Assembly (NCBI GenBank): GCA_963830385.1
Contig: CAWHMD010000009.1
Coordinates: forward strand, 1 to 64,000
From: Bog-532 sp963830385
Lineage (GTDB): Bacteria > Actinomycetota > Actinomycetes > Streptosporangiales > Streptosporangiaceae
Reading direction: 5' to 3'
Length of the DNA: 64,000 nucleotides
The notes below the pieces were generated by a model, which saw only the letters and a program-made list of their open reading frames with translations, made no database searches and was not told the DNA's origin. Of the stretch, positions 20,165 to 28,251 are shown piece after piece; positions within the stretch are counted from its first letter, which is position 1, and each line of letters starts with the position of its first letter. The position numbers and the translations under genes are program-made.

Positions 20165-21373
20165 TCACACGTACTGATGGAGGCGGATCGTGGCGCGACC
20201 GGGCGAGGAGTAAAGCTGCACGAGGTCGCAGAGCTGATTCGCGAGCCACAGATCGTCTCCCGGCCCGGTGCCGGCGCCGACGCCGGGCGGCAGGCGGCCG
20301 GCCAGCGGCCAGGTGAGGCGGCTGTGGTCGGATATCTCGCAGACCAGCGCCTGACCGTCGGACCAGGCGTGAAGCTCGCCCTCACCGCCCGCCTTGCGGA
20401 GGCTGTTGGCGATGATCTGCTTGACCGCCACCATCAATGCGGTGGTTGACTGCTGGCCCAGTCCAGCCTGCTGGGCGTGCCCGGCGACGAACGTACCCAC
20501 CCGGCTGAGGTCTCCCAGCCGGACGGTCAGGTGGTCCGCGTCGCCTGGCGCGGTCGGCAGCGGCCGGGTAAACGGATCAGCGAGGTCGACGGGGCGGTAC
20601 ATGCTGCTCTGCTGCCGGTCTTCGCCGTGGGCGACCAGCGGGTGCGTCCGCCAGGCCTCGTCGATGACGTCGGCGGTCAGCGCCTCAAGATCGTAGGGAC
20701 AGAGCAGCCACAACGGCGTCGATGCGCCGAAGGCGACGTTCAGCAGTGCCTCGTGCAGCTGGCATTCGGTCATCTCGGCCGGGGACCGCCCCGGGTAGAT
20801 CGGCTCCCCGATCCCGCACAGCTGCGCCGCGCCGGCCTGCGCCTGCGCGAACGCGTGCCACGCGGCGATGATCCGGCCGGGGTTACGGCCGACCTCAGCC
20901 ATGTCTGCGAAGCTGACCTTGTCGGCGTCAGCCCCCAGTTCCCGGCGGAGCATGTCGATCTTCGGGCCGCTCACCATGATCAGTATCGGAACGCCCGCCC
21001 GGACGGCCCGGCGCGCGAACGACACCGTAGCGGTGCGAAATTCATCCGCGCCGGAGTACAGCAGTGCCTCATGCCGGTACCCGGTGCTCTGCGCCAGGTG
21101 CTCCTCGTAGGCGGCCAGGCCCGCCGTGAGCGTGTGCGGCCCGCGCAGGCGCTGGAGCCGCGGCGAGACCTGCGAGTAATCCAGGTAGGGATGGTCACCG
21201 CAGCTCGGGCAGACGAGCTCGAACAGGTCCCGGTAGCCACCCTCGGCCCGGCCCTCCACCATGTGCACCGGCTGGCGCCGCAGGCGCGCCGTGTCGCCAT
21301 GCGCGGGCCAATCAGCCACCGGAACGGCCCGGGCACTCCGGCAGTCGGCGTGCTTGCTCGCTGACGACGCCAT
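20165..21373 (-). CDS. RsbA-family anti-sigma regulator: MEDS sensory domain plus HATPase
   Basis: 402 aa. The region near 95-250 has the MEDS (DcmR-type sensory) pattern: HEALLYSGADEFRTATVSFA, PILIMVSGPKIDMLRREL, GEPIYPGRSPAEM. The region near 270-400 resembles the RsbW-like histidine-kinase ATPase fold, with ALMVAVKQIIANSLRKAGGEG standing for the N box. Such proteins are thought to sequester an alternative sigma factor or its antagonist. No sigma factor gene lies next to it. An upstream CPSCGDHPYLDY segment at about 54-65 may be a small metal site. Confidence 0.75.
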   Translation of the reverse strand: MASSASKHADCRSARAVPVADWPAHGDTARLRRQPVHMVEGRAEGGYRDLFELVCPSCGDHPYLDYSQVSPRLQRLRGPHTLTAGLAAYEEHLAQSTGYRHEALLYSGADEFRTATVSFARRAVRAGVPILIMVSGPKIDMLRRELGADADKVSFADMAEVGRNPGRIIAAWHAFAQAQAGAAQLCGIGEPIYPGRSPAEMTECQLHEALLNVAFGASTPLWLLCPYDLEALTADVIDEAWRTHPLVAHGEDRQQSSMYRPVDLADPFTRPLPTAPGDADHLTVRLGDLSRVGTFVAGHAQQAGLGQQSTTALMVAVKQIIANSLRKAGGEGELHAWSDGQALVCEISDHSRLTWPLAGRLPPGVGAGTGPGDDLWLANQLCDLVQLYSSPGRATIRLHQYV

Positions 21374-21454
21374 GTTTCCCCCACTGTGTTGCCGCGCCGC
21401 ACACGATGTGCCGTCTACCAGTCAGACCAGGTGACCCCATGATCCGGCATTCGG

Positions 21455-22510
21455 CTAGGGACCAAGGTCCTTACGCCCGGGGATGGGATCGGGGGAGGTG
21501 GCCACGTCAGGCAGTGGAACCGAGGCAAAAAGGTTGAGGCCGAGCGCTTCTGAGAGATACCTGGTGATCCGCTGGCCGCGCACGCTGTTGCCGGCCGCGT
21601 CGAGCGGCGGGGAAAACGTGCCGACGCTCCCCTTGCCCGGCGACACCGTCACGATGCCGCCGCTGACTCCGCTCTTGCCGGGCAGGCCGACGTCGTACAG
21701 CCACTGGCCGGACTCCTCATAGAGGCCGGCGGTGGCCAGCACCGCCAGCACCCGGTGGCAGTAGCGGGTGTCGATGGCCCGCTCACCGGTTACCGGGTTC
21801 ACTCCGCCGTTCGCCAGCGTCGCGCCCATGATGGCCAGGTCTCGCGCGCTTACCCGCAGCGAACACTGGCGCGTGTAGACATCGGTGGCGAGATCGGGGT
21901 CGCAGTACATGCAGCCGTAGCCGTCGAGGAGGTGGGCGATGCCCTGATTGCGCTTGTTGGTCGCGGTCTCGGATGCGTAGACGTCCTCGTCCATGACCAG
22001 TCGCCGCCCGGCGAAGCGCGACATCCCGGCGACGATGCTCTCGAATTTTTCCGCTGCGGTAGTGCCCGGGACGAGGCTCGTGGTGGCTATGGCCCCGGCA
22101 TTGACCAGGGGGTTCATCGTCCGGTCGGCATTCAGCTCGATGGCCATCACCGAGTTGAAGGGCAGGCCGGTGCCGTTGACGCCCAGCTTCCGGCGGGCCT
22201 CTTCATGCCCCAGCGTCTGACAGACCAGGGCGAAGGCGAAGACTTTGGAGATGCTCTGGATGGCGAACTCCTGGTCAGCATCGCCGATCGAGAAGTGCCG
22301 CCCCCTGACGCCGGCCACGCAAACGCCGAAGGCGGCAGGTGACGCCGCCGCGAGAGCCGGAATGTAGTCGGCGACGGTTCCGTCGTCGACCGGGAGAAAC
22401 CGCTCGTAGCCGGCCTCGACGTGGGCCTGAACCTCGGTATCGGACGGAAGTACCCCGGTCGAGACCCGTTCGGTCTCGGGATGGTCCTGCGGGTCGGTGC
22501 CAAGGTCCAT
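21455..22510 (-). CDS. glsA: Glutaminase A
   Basis: 351 aa from ATG 22510, which has AAGGA with a 5-nt spacer. ATG 22516 overlaps the upstream stop and is the alternative, adding MT. The beta-lactamase-fold Ser-x-x-Lys pair is in IQSISKVFAFAL near 85-96. Other family blocks are MNPLVNAGAIATTSLVPG near 138-155 and GLPGKSGVSGGIVTVSPGKG near 280-299. It hydrolyses glutamine to glutamate and ammonia, both useful against acid. It is the last gene of the GH15-DUF202-DUF202-glsA operon under palindrome site C. Confidence 0.92.
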   Translation of the reverse strand: MDLGTDPQDHPETERVSTGVLPSDTEVQAHVEAGYERFLPVDDGTVADYIPALAAASPAAFGVCVAGVRGRHFSIGDADQEFAIQSISKVFAFALVCQTLGHEEARRKLGVNGTGLPFNSVMAIELNADRTMNPLVNAGAIATTSLVPGTTAAEKFESIVAGMSRFAGRRLVMDEDVYASETATNKRNQGIAHLLDGYGCMYCDPDLATDVYTRQCSLRVSARDLAIMGATLANGGVNPVTGERAIDTRYCHRVLAVLATAGLYEESGQWLYDVGLPGKSGVSGGIVTVSPGKGSVGTFSPPLDAAGNSVRGQRITRYLSEALGLNLFASVPLPDVATSPDPIPGRKDLGP

Positions 22511-22512
22511 GG

Positions 22513-22800
22513 TCATCCTTCGGTTAGGGCGATTGCCAGCGCGGCGATCGAGATGCCGAGGATGGCCAGGGTGATCAGCATCAGGCGGCCGGACCGGGCC
22601 GGGCCCGGCCCGCGGGTCAGCTGGCCCAGTCCCCAGATGATGCCGCTGAGGATCAAGATCGGGATCCCCGCATACGGGCGGCTCTTGAGGATGACGGCGC
22701 CCAGCGCGGCGAACGAGATCGCCGTGCGGGTCCAGGAAAGTGCGGTCCTGGCCCGCGCCAGGCCCGGATCGGCATCCTCGATGTCGTCCGCGGGTGTCAT
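22513..22800 (-). CDS. DUF202 membrane protein
   Basis: 95 aa from ATG 22800, which overlaps the upstream stop (ATGA). After MTPADDIEDADPGLARARTA the segment LSWTRTAISFAALGAVILKS and two more hydrophobic helices give the three-helix DUF202 layout. Function unknown. It is coupled to the other DUF202 gene and to glsA. Confidence 0.8.
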   Translation of the reverse strand: MTPADDIEDADPGLARARTALSWTRTAISFAALGAVILKSRPYAGIPILILSGIIWGLGQLTRGPGPARSGRLMLITLAILGISIAALAIALTEG

Positions 22801-23066
22801 TGGTGCTGCGCCAATCCCGACAGCAGGGAAAGTGCCACCGCCAGCAGCCCGACGGCCGCGATGGTCACGGTCATGATCCAGGGCAGCCATGAGCGGGCCA
22901 CCGGTTCGCCGCGGCGAAGCGCCCGCTGATTGGCCATCCATTCGAGGTAGCCGACGATGACGACGACCGCGCCGAGGAGGATCAGCGGAATTCCGATGAT
23001 GCGCCGGCCCCACGGGACGCCGGGGAAGGCCGGCAGCAACTGGATGATCGCCAGCCCCGCGGTCAC
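22797..23066 (-). CDS. YidH-like DUF202 membrane protein, start codon uncertain
   Basis: From the first usable start (GTG 23066) the product is 89 aa with three hydrophobic helices and WMANQRALRRGEPVARSWLP near 43-62. The conserved family N-terminus (RFTFANERTFLAWSRTALAL) is encoded just upstream in the same frame but without any ATG, GTG or TTG. That frame is open back to the GH15 stop codon (TGA, 23259-23261), 64 codons upstream, and is in phase with GH15. A CTG start, stop readthrough or a sequence error are possible. The 3' end overlaps the next gene by 4 bp. Confidence 0.65.
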   Translation of the reverse strand: MTAGLAIIQLLPAFPGVPWGRRIIGIPLILLGAVVVIVGYLEWMANQRALRRGEPVARSWLPWIMTVTIAAVGLLAVALSLLSGLAQHQ

Positions 23067-23258
23067 CAGCGCGAGCGCGGTGCGGCTCCAGGCCAGGAAC
23101 GTCCGCTCGTTGGCAAAGGTGAACCGGGCATCTGGCTCAGCCTCAGCCCGCCCCGCGGGAGCCGCGGGGCTGACTGAGCTTTCGTCCGGGCTGGGGTCCG
23201 TCCCCGGCTCCTCTCCGGTACCCGATCTCAGTCCTCGGCTGGGGCCTGGTCGCAGTCC

Positions 23259-25196
23259 TCAGATGGCGGGAGGCGGCGTGTAGGAGGGACTGAGGTTGCC
23301 CGCGGGGTCGGACTCGATGAGCAGCGATACGGCCTCGATCAGCGCCAGGTGCGTGAACGCCTGCGGGAAGTTGCCGAGGTGCTGGCCGGTCGTGGCATCG
23401 ATCTCTTCCGCGTAGAGCATCAGCGGCCCGGCGAACGACAGCAGTTTCTGGCACAGGTCGTACGCGCGTTTGGTCTCACCGATCATGGCCAGCGCGGTCA
23501 CCAGCCAGAACGAGCAGATGGTAAAGGTGCCTTCGTCACCGTCGAACCCGGTGTCGGTTCCTTCGACCTTGTAGCGCAGGACCAGGCCGTCCTGGGTCAG
23601 CTCATCGGCGATGGCCAGCACGGTCGAGGCGATGCGCTTGTCGTCGGGCGGCAGGAAGCCCATGATCGGCAGCAGCAGCAGTGAGGCGTCGAGATCATCG
23701 GTCTCGTAGTGCTGCCGGAACACGCCCCGGTCGGACACGCCCTTGTCCAGCACCTCGGCCTTGATTTCATCGGCGCCTGACCGCCAGCGCTCGGCCCGCT
23801 CCGTATCGCCCCGTTCGTCGGCGAGATCGGCGCCGCGCGCCGCCGCCACCCAGCACATGACCTTCGACGCTACGAACTGTTTGGGGTCGCCGCGGACTTC
23901 CCAGATGCCCTGGTCGGGTTCACGCCAGTGCTCCAGGGCCGCGTCGACGAATCCGGCCAGCCCTTCCCACACCGGCGGCACGATCTGGCTGGCACCCGCG
24001 TGGAACTGCACGTCCAGCGCGTCGATGATCATTCCCCACACATCGTGCTGCTGCTGATCGAAGGCCCCGTTGCCAACCCGGACCGGACGCGCCCCACGCC
24101 ACCCGGACAGGTGGTCGAGGGTTCGTTCGGTCAGGTCACGCTCCCCGCCGATGCCGTACATGATCTGCAGCGTCGGCTTGTTCTTGAGATCCCCGCCGGT
24201 GACCGCGTCCAGGACGAAGCCCCAGTACTCGATCGCCTCCCAGTCGAAGCCAAGGCGGTACAGCGCGCGGAGCATGAAGGCGGAGTCCCTGATCCAGGTG
24301 AACCGGTAGTCCCAGTTGCGCGCCCCGCCGGGCGTTTCCGGCAGCGAGGTCGTCGACGCGGCCATGATGGCGCCGGTGGGGGCGTAGCTCAGCCCCTTGA
24401 GGGTCAGAGCGCTGCGGTCCAGGTAGGGCTTCCACGGATGGTCAGGGATCTTGGCCGCGCTCAGCCAGTCGCGCCAGTAGTCGATCGTGGTGTTCAGCGC
24501 GCTGAACGCCTCGTCCTGGCTGGCCGGGACCCGGGGGTCATCCCCCCAGGACAGGGCGACGAACGCCGACTGGCCCGGGGTGAGCGTCGTGCGGCCGTAG
24601 GAGCGGGCGCCGATCACGCCGAGCGGGATGCTGCCCGCCAGCCTGAGCTGCGTGTTCCCGTCCGCGGCGGCGATGGTCATCGCGTCATAGCTCTCGCCCG
24701 CATAGCTCCACGTGCCGGTGTCGGACCCGTAGTTGAAGCTGGGGCCGCAGTTCACCACGGCCTCGACCCGGCCGCTGATGCACGTCGCGATCCGCACCAG
24801 CGCGCTGACGGCGCCGAAATCAGCCGGGGCCCGATGGTAGTCGGGCCGGCGTCCCTCCTGCTGGACCCGGCCGACGGCCAGGAAGTCCTGGACGACCATC
24901 CATCCGGTCGGGGTCTGCCAGGTCGTTTCCAGCACCATGGTCCCCGGTACGTACCGGCGATGCTGCGGGACCTGGGTGGTGGCGGGACCGAACCGGAACA
25001 GGCCCGCGGTCCGGTCGAGCAGTGCCCCGAACACGCTCGGGGCATCCGGGCGGGGCAGGCAGAGCCATTCGACCGCTCCGTCCGGCGCGATCAGGCAGCT
25101 CTGCTCGCAGTTCGACAGGAAGGCGTAGTCGGCGATCGGCGGGAACAGGCTCAGCTGGGCCTGGCCCATTGCGGACTGGACAGGGACGTCAGGCAT
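23259..25196 (-). CDS. GH15 family glycoside hydrolase (glucoamylase/trehalase-like)
   Basis: 645 aa, usual for bacterial two-domain GH15. An N-terminal beta-sandwich (SLFPPIADYAFLSNCEQSCL) precedes an (alpha/alpha)6 barrel with ARNWDYRFTWIRDSAF near 293-308. The likely acid is the Glu in GIWEVRG near 430 and the likely base is in LYAEEID near 593. Actinobacterial relatives include trehalases and glucoamylases; the sequence alone does not decide. First gene of the operon ending in glsA; site C lies 82 bp upstream. Confidence 0.88.
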   Translation of the reverse strand: MPDVPVQSAMGQAQLSLFPPIADYAFLSNCEQSCLIAPDGAVEWLCLPRPDAPSVFGALLDRTAGLFRFGPATTQVPQHRRYVPGTMVLETTWQTPTGWMVVQDFLAVGRVQQEGRRPDYHRAPADFGAVSALVRIATCISGRVEAVVNCGPSFNYGSDTGTWSYAGESYDAMTIAAADGNTQLRLAGSIPLGVIGARSYGRTTLTPGQSAFVALSWGDDPRVPASQDEAFSALNTTIDYWRDWLSAAKIPDHPWKPYLDRSALTLKGLSYAPTGAIMAASTTSLPETPGGARNWDYRFTWIRDSAFMLRALYRLGFDWEAIEYWGFVLDAVTGGDLKNKPTLQIMYGIGGERDLTERTLDHLSGWRGARPVRVGNGAFDQQQHDVWGMIIDALDVQFHAGASQIVPPVWEGLAGFVDAALEHWREPDQGIWEVRGDPKQFVASKVMCWVAAARGADLADERGDTERAERWRSGADEIKAEVLDKGVSDRGVFRQHYETDDLDASLLLLPIMGFLPPDDKRIASTVLAIADELTQDGLVLRYKVEGTDTGFDGDEGTFTICSFWLVTALAMIGETKRAYDLCQKLLSFAGPLMLYAEEIDATTGQHLGNFPQAFTHLALIEAVSLLIESDPAGNLSPSYTPPPAI

Positions 25197-25250
25197 TTGC
25201 CCTCATTTCGTCGTCATCGACGGGTCGCTCAGGCCATCGCTCACACGCCC

Positions 25251-25295
25251 AATCTGGCGGTTGCGGCTCCCGGCTGCTTCACCCCCCCTGGGTGA
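25251..25295 (-). promoter_or_regulatory. Palindrome site C with candidate -10 (GH15-glsA operon)
   Basis: TCACCC (25279-25284), N5, GGGTGA (25290-25295): perfect arms. On the minus strand CAGATT starts at 25256, 23 nt from the edge, directed to the GH15 gene. Confidence 0.65.
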
Positions 25296-25351
25296 TCTGC
25301 GGCGCCGGGGCCGGATGGACCACTGGTACCGGCCGGGTCGCGGCGGCCCGA

Positions 25352-25396
25352 TCACCCCACGGGGGTGATGCTCGTCCCCGCCGCGAGGGCGACAGT
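25352..25396 (+). promoter_or_regulatory. Palindrome site D with candidate -10
   Basis: ATCACCC-N5-GGGTGAT, the best copy: perfect 7-bp arms at 25351-25357 and 25363-25369. GACAGT at 25391-25396 is 23 nt from the core edge (25368). It precedes the small gene at 25434 and the cyd operon. Together with site C, 57 bp away, it forms a divergent pair. Confidence 0.65.
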
Positions 25397-25433
25397 GGTG
25401 ATCATTGTCCAACGGCCAGAAATGGTGTGTGCC

Positions 25434-25709
25434 ATGTCTGCTAACACGCAGGAAAGCAGCAATTTCCCGGAATTCAGAACTGGCCCCCTGATCACGGGTG
25501 CCGCTCTCGTCGGAGCCGGTGCCATGATCGCCATGGCGGGGCTGGCCGTCGGTGGCTCACATCTGATCTCCGCTACCCGCCGGTGGGTCCAGGCGATGGA
25601 GGTGCCGCCCAGCGAGGTCGCGAAGGCCAAGTGGACGCAGGCCAGGACCGCCGCCGCGGCCGGCACGGCCGCCTGGCGGAACGGTGTGCCAGCCGAGGTC
25701 AATTCCTGA
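25434..25709 (+). CDS. Small membrane-associated hypothetical protein
   Basis: 91 aa from ATG 25434; ATG 25422 is an in-frame alternative. One hydrophobic helix, TGPLITGAALVGAGAMIAMA then GLAVGG (about 17-42), is followed by SHLISATRRWVQAMEVPPSE and a cationic Ala-rich tail. Similar small proteins occur in actinomycete stress regions; function unknown. Site D lies 65 bp upstream and a hairpin follows the stop. Confidence 0.7.
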   Translation: MSANTQESSNFPEFRTGPLITGAALVGAGAMIAMAGLAVGGSHLISATRRWVQAMEVPPSEVAKAKWTQARTAAAAGTAAWRNGVPAEVNS

Positions 25710-25711
25710 TC

Positions 25712-25742
25712 AGCGATTGGGCGTTTCACGCGGCCAATCGCT
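25712..25742 (+). terminator. Hairpin between small gene and cydA
   Basis: AGCGATTGG (25712-25720) pairs with CCAATCGCT (25734-25742), and inside it GCG pairs with CGC. No T-run follows, so it may terminate only partly or shape the cydA leader, which starts 30 bp later. Confidence 0.5.
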
Positions 25743-25771
25743 CCTAAGCCCGGCGATCGGGGGAATCACGG

Positions 25772-27340
25772 ATGGCGCTGGATCTTGCGCGATGGCAGTT
25801 CGCGTTTACGACCATCAACCATTTCTTTTTCGTTCCGGTGACGATCGGGCTGGCCTTTCTGACTGCCCTGCTGCAGACGGCGTGGTACCGGACCAAGCGC
25901 GATGAGTACTTGCGGCTGACCAAGTTCTTCGGCGTCCTGCTGGTCATCAATGTGGCGATCGGCGTCGTGACCGGTCTCGTGCAGGAGTTCGAGTTCGGGA
26001 TGAACTGGGGGGCGTACTCCCGGCTGGTCGGGAACATCTTCGGCGCCCCGCTGGCGATGGAGGGACTGGCCGCGTTCTTCCTGGAGTCGACGTTCCTGGG
26101 GCTGTGGCTGTTCGGCTGGGACAAGCTGTCGCGCCGCGTGCACCTGGCCGCGATCTGGCTGGTCAGCCTGGGCAGCATGCTGTCGGCGGCGTTCATCCTG
26201 GCGGCCAACTCCTGGATGCAGCACCCCGTCGGCTACAAGATGGTGAACGGCAAGCCCCAGCTGGACGACATCTGGGCGGTGTTCACCAATCCGGTGTTCG
26301 TCTGGGGATACGCCAAGGTCATCCTGGCGTCGCTGGTCACCGGGGCCGCCATCATGCTCGCGGTCTCCGCCTGGCAGCTCCGGCACGGCGGGAACCTGGA
26401 CGTATTCACCCGGTCGGCGCGGCTGGCGCTCATCGTCCTGGTCCCGGCGATCTTGTTCACGATGCTGGTCGGCGACGAGCTCGGGGTGATCGAGGGCCGG
26501 TACCAGCCGATGAAGATCGCGGCGGCCGAGGGGCAGTGGACCACCTGCCAGCCGTGCTCGTTCTCGCTGTTCCAGATCGGCGGCGGCAACAACGACCAGA
26601 CCCCGACCAAGATCATCGCGATCCCGCACCTGCTGTCGCTGCTGGCCACCAACCACTGGAACGGCAAGGTGTCAGGGGCTCAACCCGCTGAACAGACGCA
26701 GTACAACAAGCAGTTCGGGCCCGGCTACTACGTGCCGAACGTGTTCATCCAGTACTGGTCCATGCGGGCGATGGCCTATCTGGGCGTCGTGATCCTGCTG
26801 ATCGCGCTGTGGGGGCTGTGGCTGACCCGGCGCGAGAAACTCGCGACATCCCCGCTGTTCTTGTGGGTGGCGGTGTGGGGGGCCGTACTGCCGTTCATCC
26901 TGAACACCGCGGGCTGGCTGCTGACCGAAAGTGGCCGGCAACCCTGGATCGTGCAGGGCATCATGCTGACCAAGAACGGGATCTCGCCCACCGTCAGCAC
27001 CACCTGGCTGTGGATCAGCGTGGTGGGATTCGTGCTGCTCTACGGCACCCTCGGCACGGTCGACTTCCTGCTTGATGCTCAAGTACTCACGCGACCAGCT
27101 GCCGCCCGCGCGCACCGACGCCGAGGTCGACGCGCCCGTCCCAGCTGTTCAGTATTGAGGTCGTCATGGTGCCGTTCTGGTTCATCGTCATCGCGGTCCT
27201 GTGGACCGGGTTTTTCATCCTCGAGGGGTTCGACTTCGGTGTCGGCATGCTGCACAGCCTGGTCGGCCAGGACGAAGCGGGCCGCCGGGCGGCCATCAAC
27301 ACGATCGGGCCGCTGTGGGACGGCAACGAGGTCTGGCTGA
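25772..27340 (+). CDS. cydA: Cytochrome bd ubiquinol oxidase subunit I, C-terminus frameshifted
   Basis: Residues 1-433 are a normal CydA: FTTINHFFFVPVTIG with the heme-ligand His near 17, EFEFGMNWGAYSRLVGNIFG near 75-94, and about nine helices. One extra T at 27072-27073 shifts the frame. In the other frame the expected end continues (LMLKYSRDQLPPARTDAEVD) to TGA 27156-27158, giving a 461-residue protein. As written, the frame runs to 27340 and gives 522 aa with an Arg/Ser-rich shadow tail overlapping cydB. The lost part lies after the last helix. The enzyme reduces oxygen at low tension without pumping protons. Confidence 0.8.
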   Translation: MALDLARWQFAFTTINHFFFVPVTIGLAFLTALLQTAWYRTKRDEYLRLTKFFGVLLVINVAIGVVTGLVQEFEFGMNWGAYSRLVGNIFGAPLAMEGLAAFFLESTFLGLWLFGWDKLSRRVHLAAIWLVSLGSMLSAAFILAANSWMQHPVGYKMVNGKPQLDDIWAVFTNPVFVWGYAKVILASLVTGAAIMLAVSAWQLRHGGNLDVFTRSARLALIVLVPAILFTMLVGDELGVIEGRYQPMKIAAAEGQWTTCQPCSFSLFQIGGGNNDQTPTKIIAIPHLLSLLATNHWNGKVSGAQPAEQTQYNKQFGPGYYVPNVFIQYWSMRAMAYLGVVILLIALWGLWLTRREKLATSPLFLWVAVWGAVLPFILNTAGWLLTESGRQPWIVQGIMLTKNGISPTVSTTWLWISVVGFVLLYGTLGTVDFLLDAQVLTRPAAARAHRRRGRRARPSCSVLRSSWCRSGSSSSRSCGPGFSSSRGSTSVSACCTAWSARTKRAAGRPSTRSGRCGTATRSG

Positions 27341-28249
27341 TCGTGGCCGTCGCCGCCATGTTCGCGGCGTTTCCCGGCTGGTACGCGACGACGTTCTCAG
27401 GCTTCTACCTGGTGACGGTGCTGCTGCTGGCGTCACTGATCATCCGCGGCGTGGCCTTCGAGTACCGCGGCAAGCGCAACGCGGCCCGCTGGCTCCGAAC
27501 CTGGGACGTGGCGCTGACCACCGGCAGCGTGCTGGCCCCATTCCTGGTCGGCCTGGTGCTGGGCGACATGCTGCACGGCCTGCCCATCAACTCCAGCCAG
27601 AACTACACCGGGTCATTCTGGGACCTGTTCCAGCCTTACGCCGTGTTCACCGGGGTCACCCTGGTGCTGATCTGCCTGCTGGCCGGCGCGACGTTCCTGT
27701 GCCTCAAAACCACCGGCGACATGCACGTACGTTCCCGGCAGCTCGCCCGCACGGTGGCCCCGTTCACCGCTGCCGCGGTCGGGGGCTTCGCCATCTGGAC
27801 GCACGTGCAGTCCAGCAGCACCTTCTTTCTCCGGCCGCTTGAGCTGCTCGCCATCGTCGCCGTCCTGGCCGCGCTCTGGCTGGTCTACTCCCGCATGCGA
27901 CGGCTTCGCCTTCACCGCGGCCACGATCACCACGGCGACCTGCATCGTGTCGATCTTCGTTGGCCTGTACCCCAACGTGATGGTGTCCAGCACCAACCCG
28001 GCCTACAACCTCACCGTAAGTAACACGGCGTCCGATCCGTATTCGCTCAAGGCGATGACCGTCGTCGTCCTCTTCTTCCTCCCGCTGGTCCTCGCCTATC
28101 AAACCTGGACCTACTACGTCTTCCGCCGACGAGTGAGCCGGGACGACTTCATCCAACCGCCGCCGGTCGCGCTGGCGCAGCCGACGGAGCCGCCCGGTAC
28201 GGCACCGGGCACCCCAGCACCCACCGTCGTACCGCCTGGAAGGGACTAA
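27166..28249 (+). pseudogene. cydB: Cytochrome bd subunit II, frameshifted
   Basis: ATG 27166 follows the restored cydA stop by 7 bp. Residues 1-242 are clear CydB: FILEGFDFGVGMLHSLVG near 17-34 and GPLWDGNEVWLIVAVAAMF near 48-66. At about 27890-27898 one extra base moves the frame. Homology continues in the next frame with DGFAFTAATITTATCIVSIF, NPAYNLTVSN and YYVFRRRVSRDDF to TAA 28247-28249. The unshifted frame stops at 28021-28023 and lacks the last helices. Two single-base shifts in adjacent genes suggest either a decaying operon or assembly errors. Confidence 0.8.
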
Positions 28250-28251
28250 TC

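Noticed and set aside
21418..21434. AGGTGA upstream of the RsbA/MEDS gene
   Set aside because: Three mismatches in the left arm and no hexamer at 23 nt on the gene side.
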